NCBI GenBank assembly: GCA_900546915.1
Contig: UREY01000005.1
Coordinates: forward strand, 40,933-104,932
Source: an uncultured Eubacteriales bacterium
GTDB lineage: Bacteria; Bacillota; Clostridia; Oscillospirales; Oscillospiraceae
Length of the DNA stretch: 64,000 bases
Direction: 5' to 3'
Shown here one piece after another: positions 49,297 to 58,600 of this stretch (the first letter of the stretch is position 1; each line of letters starts with the position of its first letter). Under the pieces are notes generated by a model. It saw nothing but the letters and a program-made list of their open reading frames with translations, searched no databases and had not been told where the DNA came from. The position numbers and the translations under genes are program-made.

Positions 49297-49611
49297 TTAC
49301 CTGCGTAAAATGGATAATCCGTGCTCAATGCAGACGGTGCCGCGCAAGCCTCGGACGGCCATTGTGCTCCCCCCAGAAGCTGCGGAGCTTCCGGTCGCAA
49401 TCCACATTGACCGCCGGCCTGATAATGCGATTATGGATATGCGCTTTGTCGATTCAGCGTCGGCTACCCGGCTGTCACACGCATAGCTGGTAATCAGCCG
49501 CCCGTAGTCTGTTTTTTGCGGATTGCCCACATAGTCGATGATGTCGCAGATGGCCTGGCTCTCGGTGCGGCCCTTGCCAACGTGCAGCGGCATGATGCGC
49601 GTGGTTGCCAT
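49297..49611 (-). pseudogene. Relaxase (mobilisation nuclease) remnant
   Basis: Starts properly (AAGGAGG, then MATTRIMPLHVGKGRT, DIIDYVGNPQKTDYGRL, SYACDSRVADAE), the N-terminus of relaxases from clostridial mobilisable elements. A frame change then gives IDKAHIHNRII (the HxH metal motif) and DCDRKLRSFWG. A second change returns to GSTMAVRGLRGTVCIEHGLSI before a stop. The stretch between the first two parts is deleted. So only about 100 of several hundred residues remain, in two frames. Confidence 0.8.
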
Positions 49612-49637
49612 ATAGGGGACCTCCTTTCCATAAAAGA

Positions 49638-49664
49638 AAAGGACAGCCGTGTGAGCTGCCCTTT
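49638..49664 (-). terminator. Terminator of the 49667-50101 gene
   Basis: 10-bp stem with one mismatch (AAAGGGCAGC/GCTGTCCTTT in minus-strand sense), followed by TCTTTTATGG. It starts 3 nt after the stop codon. Confidence 0.65.
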
Positions 49665-49666
49665 GG

Positions 49667-50101
49667 TCAATCTGAATTTTCAATATGCTGTTGTGCTTTT
49701 AAGGCCGCAATCCGCTCACTGTCTACAAAGTGGGTCGCGTACCATCTTTCAATTTCCGAATCGCCGCTTTTGCTGAACCGCAGCGGGATTACCGGCTTGT
49801 GTCCCTGCCCATTTTTCTTTTTTACGCCCCACTGCTTGTAGTAACAGAAGGACGGCTTTAAGCCGGTTTTCTGCGCGTACACCCGTATCTGGTGCATAAT
49901 AAAAGAGAGTTTTCGCAGATTAACCGTACAGACCCGTTCCAGATAGTCCACACGACCGGACCGCCAGTCCTCATATTTCTGTTTTGGAAGAACGCCAACC
50001 TCCATCAGCACATCCACTGGGGCCGCATAACCCCGCCGCTGGCATTGGTGGTAGACCGACGAATGTACCTTTCCAATCAATTCCTTGTCATCCATTTCCA
50101 T
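49667..50101 (-). CDS. Conserved unknown protein of an element-associated type
   Basis: 144-residue soluble protein, unknown function. Segments KELIGKVHSSVYHQCQRRGYAAPVDVLMEVGVL, YEDWRSGRVDYLERVCTVNLRKLSFIMHQIRVYAQ and the C-terminal RFSKSGDSEIERWYATHFVD look like a compact, helix-rich domain, reminiscent of proteins found next to mobile genes in gut Firmicutes. The ATG at 50101 has AAGGA 5 nt upstream. It overlaps the end of the disrupted nuclease gene by 14 nt, so they form one transcription unit. Confidence 0.65.
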   Translation of the reverse strand: MEMDDKELIGKVHSSVYHQCQRRGYAAPVDVLMEVGVLPKQKYEDWRSGRVDYLERVCTVNLRKLSFIMHQIRVYAQKTGLKPSFCYYKQWGVKKKNGQGHKPVIPLRFSKSGDSEIERWYATHFVDSERIAALKAQQHIENSD

Positions 50102-51130
50102 TACTGTCCTTTTCCTCATGCCAGTTCTTCAAGACAGCCTCAACCTGGGCAATCAGCTGTTCCTTATCCGGCATATAGAGGACGTAACGGGACGCAAAAA
50201 TATTGTTGGACAGGCCGCCCAGGGCGTATTCCGCCGCAACGCTGTCCTTTTCCGTGCAGAGGATAATCCCAATCGGCGGATTGTCGTCCGGGTCGTTTAC
50301 CTCCGCCGCATAGTAATTTAAGTACATATTGAGCTGACCGGCAGCCTCCGGCGTCAGCTTTTTCGTTTCAGCTCGATCAGCACATAAGCGCGGAGGATTT
50401 TGTTATAAAACACCATGTCCACATAGTAGTGGGTATTGTTCAGCGTGACGCGCTGCTGGGTCCCGACAAACATGAAGCCGCGTCCCAGCTCTAGCAGAAA
50501 CTTTTCAATTTGCAGGACAAGGGCTTTTTCCAAATCGCTTTCCAACACAGGCTTATTTTCCGGCACTCCCAAAAATTCAAATACATACGGATCTCGGATG
50601 CTGTCGGCGGGCTGATTGATCTCAATCCCTTTCTGCGCCAGAGATAATACCTTTTCCTTGTTGGCATCTCCGCTGGATAACAGCAGGCGCTCATAAAGAG
50701 AGCTGTCGATCTGTCGTTTCAATTCCCGAACCGACCAGCCGGAATGGATAGACTCCTTCTCATAGAAGCTGCGTTTGCTGTCATCGGAAATGCTCAAAAG
50801 CTCGCAGTAGTGCGACCATGACAATTTAACAGACGCTGTCTGTTGAATTGGATAGCTCTGATAAAAGCGTCGCATAAACTGGATATTTGAAACCGAAAAG
50901 CCTTTGCCAAATTCCCGCGTCAGTTCTCTGGAAAATTCCTTTAAGGTCTGTTTCCCGTATTCCGCGCGGATTTGATTTTGCTGCTCATATTCTACAATGA
51001 TACGGCCAATATTCCAGTAAGTAGTCAGCAGCTGGGCATTGACCTGCTGCGCCACATTTTTTCTTGCACTCTCCAACAACTCCCGGATTTCCAGAATCAT
51101 CGGATTGTTTGGAGCCAATTTTTCTTCCAT
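50088..51130 (-). pseudogene. YhcG-type PDDEXK nuclease gene split by a frameshift
   Basis: Codes for a DUF1016/YhcG protein. The N-domain (ILEIRELLESARKNVAQQVN, LTTYWNIGRIIVEYEQ, FGKGFSVSNIQFMRRFY) and the PDDEXK core (LGRGFMFVGTQQRVTLN, YYVDMVFYNKILRAYVLIELK) are intact to about 50360. There the frame shifts and stops. One extra A in the AAACGAAAAAG stretch would restore LIELKTKKLTPEAAGQL into MYLNYYAAEVNDPDDNP, the family's next block, ending at 50088. Either a real single-base deletion or a sequencing error. Start ATG has AAGGAG 7 nt upstream. Confidence 0.85.
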
Positions 51131-51191
51131 GCGCACACTCCTTATTTCAATCTGCCGGCGCTTGACGGCAGAATAGCTTTTCTCAATGATC

Positions 51192-51221
51192 AGTATATCC
51201 TATTTATGGGAGAGTATTCAA
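51192..51221 (-). promoter_or_regulatory. Promoter of the YhcG-type gene
   Basis: Minus-strand TTGAAT, 18-nt spacer, TATACT, about 60 nt before the ATG. Confidence 0.55.
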
Positions 51222-51284
51222 AAGGAAAAGTACATCATAGGCGGCCCTTTCTGTCAGTCCATGACCTGCGCTATCTACTTGCAG

Positions 51285-51938
51285 TTAATCACCAGTTTCA
51301 ATTTTGTCGCAGCGCACCGTTAGACGAGTCTTTCCACCCAGAGTACAGGTGAATAAGGACAGATCCCAATCATCAGAGACCATCTCCTCGATAGCGGCAG
51401 GATTCAAGATTTGCACCTCTACCACATCATAAGAAAAAATATTTCCATCTACATCCGTGAAGGTCACGCGGTCACCAGCAGAAAGATTACCAAGGGAGCC
51501 AAAATGGGTACGATAATTGTGAGCTGCAATCACAAAGTTTCCCTGGTAGGCTGTCCCAACGTATCTACAGGGCGCTATTTTCAGCTTAGGATAGCTCCAC
51601 TCGCTCATGACTGGCAGCGAGAGGTTAAGGGCCGGGATATCCAATGTGCCGATGTATCGGTTGCCGTCAATGTCCATTGTGGGCATTTCCATGTCCGGGT
51701 TCAGGATATAGTCCGGAATTTCACTTTCTCCTGGCCCGGCAGGGGAGGAGGGTGTTTGCACCAGCATCGAATCCGGCGTTTGCTTTTGTAGCTGTTCCAT
51801 AACTTGGGTAACCGCTGTGCCCGCCCGGTGCTCGTCCCATAGGTTGTATACGGTCAGCAAAAGGGCTGCTGCAATCAGCAACAACCCTCCCGCCATTAGC
51901 CAGTTTCCGAATCTATGCCTGTGTTTTATTCTTTTCAT
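51285..51938 (-). CDS. Sortase, second of the pilus operon
   Basis: 217-residue membrane-anchored cysteine transpeptidase. N-terminal helix WLMAGGLLLIAAALLLTVY; catalytic H140 (FVIAAHNYRTHFG), C198 (DLSLFTCTLGG) and R205 or R209 (TRLTVRC). It differs from the class C enzyme next door in lacking a lid segment and C-terminal helix, so it may be the enzyme that anchors finished pili or minor pilins to the wall. Class D- or B-like placement is not certain. Start chosen is the ATG with GGGGAAT upstream, overlapping the end of the LPQTG gene. Last gene of the operon. Confidence 0.88.
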   Translation of the reverse strand: MKRIKHRHRFGNWLMAGGLLLIAAALLLTVYNLWDEHRAGTAVTQVMEQLQKQTPDSMLVQTPSSPAGPGESEIPDYILNPDMEMPTMDIDGNRYIGTLDIPALNLSLPVMSEWSYPKLKIAPCRYVGTAYQGNFVIAAHNYRTHFGSLGNLSAGDRVTFTDVDGNIFSYDVVEVQILNPAAIEEMVSDDWDLSLFTCTLGGKTRLTVRCDKIETGD

Positions 51939-52968
51939 GGCGTTTAATTCCCCATCCAATCAAGAACAGAAACAGTCCCCCACAGGCCAGCAGTGACACC
52001 GGCCACCAGAGTACCCCGGTCTGCGGCAAATCAGGCCCTCCAGGCCCAGGGCCTTGGGGCGTCGGTTCGTCCGGAATATTCGTTTCTGGGGGCGGAGGCA
52101 CGTCACCCCCTGGCGTGGGTTCATCAGGAATCTCCTCTGTATGAGTATTGGTCATCACAAAGGTGATGCCCTCCCTGACGACGGAGACAGTGTAGCCCTC
52201 CGGGGTCTCATACTCCACCACCCGCCACTGGGATTTCTGATCCAGATCGCTCCAGGTATACCGCCAGTTGTTTTCTTCGCTCAGCGTTACAGTATCGTAG
52301 ATTTCGCCATCCCGAAGAAGCTGGACTACGATTTCATCCGGCCGGTCAACTTTATTCCCATCGTCTCTCCAGACCTTTAGCACTTTGCGATTTATGGTAT
52401 CGTCATCATCGTCCCCATCCCCGCCGCCGGGCGGATGATAGTTGCTGTCATACTTGCAGGAAACCGCCGTGTCGTAGAGCCATGTATCGTTTTCTTTGTC
52501 TAGGTTAGGCAGGCAGAGCAGAAACGGCTCCGGCGTATAGGTGTAGCGGCCCTCCTGAAAACGGTCGCCTACCACCAGATATAGGCCAGTGGACAGGCCG
52601 TTGAAGATCACCCGCCCGTCCGCTCCGGTCCGAGCCGCCTGCGCGGGCGTTAAGCCGTCCCTCGCCACATAGCCGTCCAGCGTCTGCGCCAGGGCCCGCC
52701 AGCCTGCGCTGTCCAAGCCTTTTACTGTGACTGGGTACTCCGTAAAATCGCCAGTTAAAGTAAACTGGGCCGTCTTCGACACATCAGCCACTCGGTACAT
52801 CCGGAACTCCACCCCAGAAAAACCGGTTTTATCCTTACCGAAATAGATGGTCAGGGCGGCCTCCCGGCTGGTGTCAATGGCTGTATAGGCCAGGGCTGGC
52901 GCTGACAGGCTCACGATACAGAGCAGCGCACAGAGCAAAGACACGCCCTTTCTCAATAGTCGCTTCAT
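51913..52968 (-). CDS. LPQTG minor pilin with Cna-B domain
   Basis: 351-residue surface protein. Signal peptide (about 1-27, ends APALA). Domain 1 (about 30-170) has a prealbumin-like fold (GFSGVEFRMYRVADVSK, GLSTGLYLVVGDRF). A spacer with GGGDGDDDDD follows. A Cna-B domain (about 190-275) has KVLKVWRDDGNK, LLRDGEIYDTVTLSEENNWRYTW and YTVSVVREGITFVMTNTH. Then comes a Pro-rich stalk and cell-wall sorting signal LPQTG (about 314), hydrophobic helix and charged tail. Likely the basal or minor pilin that links the fibre to the wall. Confidence 0.88.
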   Translation of the reverse strand: MKRLLRKGVSLLCALLCIVSLSAPALAYTAIDTSREAALTIYFGKDKTGFSGVEFRMYRVADVSKTAQFTLTGDFTEYPVTVKGLDSAGWRALAQTLDGYVARDGLTPAQAARTGADGRVIFNGLSTGLYLVVGDRFQEGRYTYTPEPFLLCLPNLDKENDTWLYDTAVSCKYDSNYHPPGGGDGDDDDDTINRKVLKVWRDDGNKVDRPDEIVVQLLRDGEIYDTVTLSEENNWRYTWSDLDQKSQWRVVEYETPEGYTVSVVREGITFVMTNTHTEEIPDEPTPGGDVPPPPETNIPDEPTPQGPGPGGPDLPQTGVLWWPVSLLACGGLFLFLIGWGIKRHEKNKTQA

Positions 52969-52990
52969 AGGTTTCCCTCCTTGGACCTCA

Positions 52991-53815
52991 TCACTTTTTA
53001 TGTTTCTTTCCGTTGCTGACCAACAAAACTACCAGCAGTACCAATAAAATCGGAACCGCCACCAGCGGGGCAATGATAATTGGGTCAATCTGCAGGGCAT
53101 CCGCCGTGACACGGATAATTCCGGCATTCTCCAGATTGTCGATCCGGTGGCCCCTCACCAGCAGCCGGTGGGAATTGACCCCGTAGGGGGTGCAGGTGAC
53201 CAGGGTGCAGTAGTCCTGCCCCTCTACGATCTCCAGGGCCTCCATTTCATTTGGCAGGACGATGAGGATCTGGTCCACCTCATAGGTCAGGACCTCGTCC
53301 AGCACCCGGATCATAAACACATCCCCCTCCACCAGCTTGTCCAGGTTCGTGAACAGCTTGGCGCTGGGCAGACCGCGGTGACCGGATAGGCCGCAGTGAG
53401 AGCCTTCGCCGCCTACCGGAAGGGAGGTCCCTTCGATGTGGCCGATGGCTACCTGGAGGATGCTCTCGTCTATGCCGTGGTAGATAGGAAGGTAACATTT
53501 GATACTGGGGATCTCGATATAGCCCATGATGCCGTTGCCGGAAACATTCAGAAGGCTCTGGTACTGCTTCCGCTGGGCGTCCGTCATAATATAGCGACTG
53601 TTATTCCGGGGTAGCTCCAGGTTATACGCCTGGGCCTCCCCCCACATGGCCTCGTATTCTTCCTGATTGATGTCCGCCACCGCCTCGGTATAGCTGGCGA
53701 TGGCCCGGGTTTGGCGGAATGAGTTCCAGTAATCGCTGACAGAGGGATACAGCAGCAGGGACAGCCCTATAAGGAACACCAGGATCAAAATGATATTGGA
53801 TAAGTTTTTCTTCAT
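52991..53815 (-). CDS. Class C pilus-polymerising sortase
   Basis: 274-residue class C sortase that joins pilin subunits via lysine isopeptide bonds. N-terminal helix (8-25), core GNGIMGYIEIPSIKCYLPIYHG, catalytic H146 (LSGHRGLPSAKLFTNL), C208 (CTLVTCTPYGVNSHRLLVRG) and R217, and a second C-terminal helix (about 240-268) as in class C. The usual lid tripeptide DP(F/W/Y) before the core is not visible, so the lid is changed or absent. Between the two pilin genes, the common layout of pilus islands. Confidence 0.92.
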   Translation of the reverse strand: MKKNLSNIILILVFLIGLSLLLYPSVSDYWNSFRQTRAIASYTEAVADINQEEYEAMWGEAQAYNLELPRNNSRYIMTDAQRKQYQSLLNVSGNGIMGYIEIPSIKCYLPIYHGIDESILQVAIGHIEGTSLPVGGEGSHCGLSGHRGLPSAKLFTNLDKLVEGDVFMIRVLDEVLTYEVDQILIVLPNEMEALEIVEGQDYCTLVTCTPYGVNSHRLLVRGHRIDNLENAGIIRVTADALQIDPIIIAPLVAVPILLVLLVVLLVSNGKKHKK

Positions 53816-53895
53816 GTATTCGCTCCTTGCAGGGTTCTCCGTACCGCTGTATCCAGGGGGCTTTCGCCCCCTGGAATAGCAGTTAGGATATTGGC

Positions 53896-55611
53896 TTACT
53901 TCTCGGACACACCCATGCGCTTTTTGGTTACAAGCAGGATCGCTGCTCCGGCCACCAGGATACCGCCCACCACGTAGAAGATGGTGGTACCCATGCCGCC
54001 GGTGGAGGGAAGCTCCGTACCAGAGTTGTTCTCCACGATGATGGAGACGGTTCCAGTTGTCACATTGCCCTCCTGAGCCTCTCCGTCGTCAACAGTGACC
54101 TCCAGTTCTGTCAGCTGCTTTGTTCCCTCAGCCGAAGTGGCCTCGTCAGAAACAGTGGCGGTGATGGTCAGCTTCAGAGGTTTCGTGAGCAGGTTGTAGC
54201 CTGCGGGGGCCACGGTCTCCTCCAGGTAGTAGATTCCGGCATCCAGACCGATGATTTCGAATTTGCCGTCCTCGCCGGATTTCAGGTTGCCGTTTGCGGT
54301 GCTGTCGCCATTCTGGTGGGTCGGCATCTCGGAGGTCCAGCCGGTGAGCTTGCCGTTCTCGTTGATGGCAGCGTATTCCTTCTCACCCTCCGCATCGGTG
54401 CGGTACAGGACGAACCAGGCACCCTCAAGGTGCTTGCTATAAGTACCCTCATTTTCAGAACTGCCGTCTACCTTGTCCACATCCAGCTCGTAAGTAAACA
54501 CAACGACCGTCTCATCCGGGGTCTTGCCGGTCTCGCCGCCCTGCTCGTCGTTGGGGTTGTTGGAATACTCCAGATGCACGCTGTTAAGGTTGCCGTCGTT
54601 GCCAATCACCGCGCCGCTGGTCAGTGTTGCGGTGTACTCCACGGTGATTTTGCTGTCAGCTTTGACGGAAGTAATATCCTTCAGATCGTCAAATACCACA
54701 TGGAACGAGCAGCCATCGTCCAGACCGCTGGTCACCACGGTAAAACCGCTCTCAATCTCGACGCCGTCCACCTTCACAGTCACATTCTCTACCCCAAAGC
54801 CCTCGGCCAGTGTCAGGCCGTTGGACAGGGTATCATGAAACACGAATTTGTAGGTCTCGTAGTAGTCATAATACTCACTCACCGTACCAGTCAGCTTAAA
54901 GGGCACGTTGTCGCCGATGTTGTAGTCTGCGCTGTCGCCCCAGTCCTTGGTGCTGTTCTCCTGAACCTCCTTGTCCACAGTAGGCACGGAGGTCTTGGGG
55001 GTCACGGTGATTTCGTCCTGGCCCTTGGTGTCCACGATGATCAGGGAGTTGGTATCGTTGCCTTCGATCTTCGTCGTGTCCACGATCATCCAGTAGCCCT
55101 GCGCCATGTCCGTGAACTGGCCGTTAGAGGAGGTGGCATCGGCGGAAATAGCCGGGTTCGCCGCCTTGATCTTCTTGTAGACCTTCACCATGAAATCATG
55201 GATGCTGCCAATTTGGGTGATGGCGCCGTCGTCATCTTTGATGTCGCTGGTCAGGGTACCCAGATAGGCGATGACCTGCTCCTGAGTCACCTTGTCCTTG
55301 GAGTCGGGCTTATCCCCAAGAGATTCTTCCCAATTCTCAGCAAACACCAGCTCTTTCAGAATATCCGCATACTTGTCATTCAGGGTGTAGGCGTAGTTCA
55401 CCTTATCGCCGCTTTGGCTGGTGGTCAGGTTCAGCAGCTTGTAGGCATCATAGCTGCGTGTCAGGGGTTCGTCTGCCATAGGCATCACGCCCATGGGATC
55501 GTTGATGGTGATAGTCACCGTGTCATGTTCCGCTGCGAACGCGGGGACAGACAGCGCCAGGACCATGATGACGCTCAGCATCATGGCGGCAAATTTTTTC
55601 ATTGCTTTCAT
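53896..55611 (-). CDS. LPSTG major pilin (backbone)
   Basis: 571-residue SpaA/FimA-type shaft pilin. Signal peptide ending AFA (about 26). N-domain with GYWMIVDTT. Pilin-type lysine in ITVTPK (about 206) and VPTVDK just after it. A middle Ig-like domain (YNIGDNVPFKLTGTV, TYKFVFHDTLSNGLTL) follows, then a C-terminal Cna-B-like domain with an isopeptide E-box (YYLEETVAPAGYNLL). Sorting signal LPSTG (about 534), hydrophobic helix, KKRMG tail. With the class C sortase directly downstream, K206 is the likely polymerisation residue. AAAGGAAG before ATG. Confidence 0.9.
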   Translation of the reverse strand: MKAMKKFAAMMLSVIMVLALSVPAFAAEHDTVTITINDPMGVMPMADEPLTRSYDAYKLLNLTTSQSGDKVNYAYTLNDKYADILKELVFAENWEESLGDKPDSKDKVTQEQVIAYLGTLTSDIKDDDGAITQIGSIHDFMVKVYKKIKAANPAISADATSSNGQFTDMAQGYWMIVDTTKIEGNDTNSLIIVDTKGQDEITVTPKTSVPTVDKEVQENSTKDWGDSADYNIGDNVPFKLTGTVSEYYDYYETYKFVFHDTLSNGLTLAEGFGVENVTVKVDGVEIESGFTVVTSGLDDGCSFHVVFDDLKDITSVKADSKITVEYTATLTSGAVIGNDGNLNSVHLEYSNNPNDEQGGETGKTPDETVVVFTYELDVDKVDGSSENEGTYSKHLEGAWFVLYRTDAEGEKEYAAINENGKLTGWTSEMPTHQNGDSTANGNLKSGEDGKFEIIGLDAGIYYLEETVAPAGYNLLTKPLKLTITATVSDEATSAEGTKQLTELEVTVDDGEAQEGNVTTGTVSIIVENNSGTELPSTGGMGTTIFYVVGGILVAGAAILLVTKKRMGVSEK

Positions 55612-55668
55612 GTTTTTTGATACTTCCTTTCTTTTTTCTTATGAGGCGTTGAGTGTTTTATACGCGCG

Positions 55669-58600
55669 TCAGGAGGCCCCACACTCCTTTCTGCGCAGAG
55701 TTTTATACATCAGGATCGCCAGCGCCAGAAGCGCAAGACCGCCTGCTGTAAACAGGAAATTGCCGGGTCCGCCAGTGGCGGGTAGGATTACTGCCGGGGA
55801 GTTTGCCACCGTCAGCGTATTATCGCTGGACAGGACATTCTCGCCATCCAAAACAAACGTTACGGAACCCTTCTCATCAACCGTGACCGTATAGACCTGT
55901 TCCTTGCGGACATAGCCGTCTGGCGCTTTGGTCTCCTTTAGGTAATATGTCTTGTCAGGTGATAGGCCACCAAAGTAATAATACGGCCTTCCATCGGCAT
56001 CCTGCGTCAGGATGCCCTGGCTGATCTCCGACGTGCACGCCTCATCCTCATACAGGGTAAATTCAGCGCCCGTCAAATATTCTTCCGTATCATATGCAGA
56101 GACCTTATACACACGGAAATTTGCCTTGTAGTTTGGCACCTGGTATTGAACGACCATTCCACTATTGGCAACATAGGGGGTCAGATACGTTTTCACATTT
56201 CCCCCCGCATCAGTGAGCATCTGATAAATCAAGAAGAAGGCAGCGTATCCGTCCTCTGTCAGCAGGTAGCCATCCGGGCTTTCTGTTTCCCGCAAAAGAT
56301 AGATTCGATTGGCATAAATAGCCTTATTGCCATCCCCAGTGAACACCAGCGTGCCCGTCTCGTCTGTTGTCCCCTCGAAGCCATGCGTAACATCCCAGCA
56401 GTCCTCGTATTCACCCAGTTCTCTTATCTTCTGATCAAATTCTTCCTGAGAGATTGGTCCGTTTTCCTGAAGATAGGCTATGATCTCAGCCTGCTCTTCC
56501 TCATCCATGGGCAGCAGCTCAAATTTTGCGCCGGCCAGGGCCTTCCGCGTGTCATCGCCATCATACTTATAGATATCTACTCGTGCCTGATCTACGCCAG
56601 CACTGGCACTCTGGATGAACACACTTTCCTCTACTCTTTGCGGCGTGCCGCTGATTTCCGGAATAACCGCAGAATTGTGATAGTCCACACGGTCACCCAC
56701 AGTACCAATGATTTTTGCATCATAGGTCACACGGTATCGCTCATACGCCCAGTTCGTTTCCTGACGTTCAAACAGTATGGTCAGCGTTTGATCATCCACA
56801 TAGGCCTGGTATCCGTCTTGAAGCTCATGCTCTGTTCCAGCCTCATCGACACCGTACACAGCGATGCTCTTGACATCCAGGCTTAGGGTATCGCTCAGCG
56901 TATCTACCAGCGAAAAGTAGCCGAGCTCTTTCAGCTCATCCGTCATCATGACATTTAATACAAAGGTTACCGTATAGTCATTGTCTGCAATAGGACTGTT
57001 TTTAATGGACTTATTAAGCTCCATGGCATCCAGCGCATAATCTGTATAAGAAGATCCCATCAATTCATCGTCCATATAAGCCCGGATCGTGTTGCGGAGT
57101 ACGGCATCGTTCTCCAGTTCTGAAAGTTCGTCAGCCGGAATCACCACATCATAACAGAGATAGAACGAGGCCTTTGTTGCGGCGTCAAGCGTGTCATAAT
57201 CAACATTGTCCGGATTTTTAAAATCAGCGGCATACTTGGCAAATGCAACTGCATCCGCTCCAGCCGGATATAAATAGTGTTCCGCTTCACTGTAATTTAG
57301 CGTCAATGTAAAACCGTTTTCCGTTTCTTCCACATGGAGAAAATCAGGGTATATCGTGTCAGACCAGTCAATAATGTCTTCCTCTGGCAGCTGGGAAACA
57401 CTGTTGACGTGATCTAAGAGCCAGCGCTGGTTATCCGCATCCCACTCCACTTGTGCACGGTATATCTGGAGCGAATCCATTACATAGTACGCTCCATCTA
57501 CTCCGCTGACCGTATCCACCCATTGATCTTTTGTAGACAGAAGGCTCCGATAACGGTTATCCAGCAATGACAGATAGGTCAGTTTCAGACTGCCGTCCTC
57601 CAATGCCTTGACCTCACCCAGCCATTTCTGTACCGGCTGAAGCTGCTGACTCGCCGTCTGATAATATGCTGCATCAGCCCGCAGGAGGATGCGGTCTCCT
57701 GTACTGGCGATCCCATAATAAATCGCATTGTTGGTGCGTCTGGTCTCCAGCAACGAGGCATCCTGTGCACAATGTGTTTCGTATTTCAGGTGAATGGAGT
57801 ACCCCTCCGCAAGCGGAAAGTCGCTGCTTTCTACACCCACGCCGGGCAGATAGCTCCCCACGCTGCCATTGGTCAGGAGGGTCAGTTCGTACATATCATC
57901 CTGTTCGCTATACCACAGCTCAGAAGCACCCATTTCCGATGAGGCGGCTTGCTGCAAAAACGTTTTTCCGTCGTCAGTTATTCCGTAAAGATTAGGATAG
58001 ATCTTCCACGCGCTCCATCTGTAATATCCGAACCCAATGTATCCCGGCGCAACTCCGTCCGCACCCCGGCAGAGGACTTCATCTGCATCCATCGGAGCCC
58101 CATTTGTGTCCGTCACAGTAACCCGGATGCCCGTCACACGCTCCAGCTCTTCCACTGACGAGAAGACCCAGAAATAATTTCCGCTTTTTACTGCATCCGG
58201 TCCGGCGCTTGCGTAGGAATTCAAATCTTTCATGGTATCTCTGGGGCTACCCGACGCACTTTGGTCAGGCAGCTCATCCCAGATCCACGCATTTTCCTGT
58301 CGGCTGGCACTCTTATTCTCCAAGGTGAGCTCCCATTGGGCAGTCTGGTCATTGCGATAATCAAGCAATGCCTTATTCAACGTTGTTTCAATTCCATACA
58401 CCTCGCCTACAGTTCCAATAGGGAGTCCCTTAAAACTGCTCTGCGCCTGATTCATATTTTGGCCGTACTGAGAAAAATCGCCAGGGTAGGTCGTCCAGTA
58501 GTGCAGTTCGACGCCGAGATTGGGCGTATTTCCATCTTCACCTTCCACACCCGGCCAATAAAACTGATTTTCGCACCAATAAAGTTTGGTATCGTCAGTC

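Noticed and set aside
54316..55620. Plus-strand 434-codon open frame
   Set aside because: Antisense to the major pilin gene; no start signal or recognisable domain.
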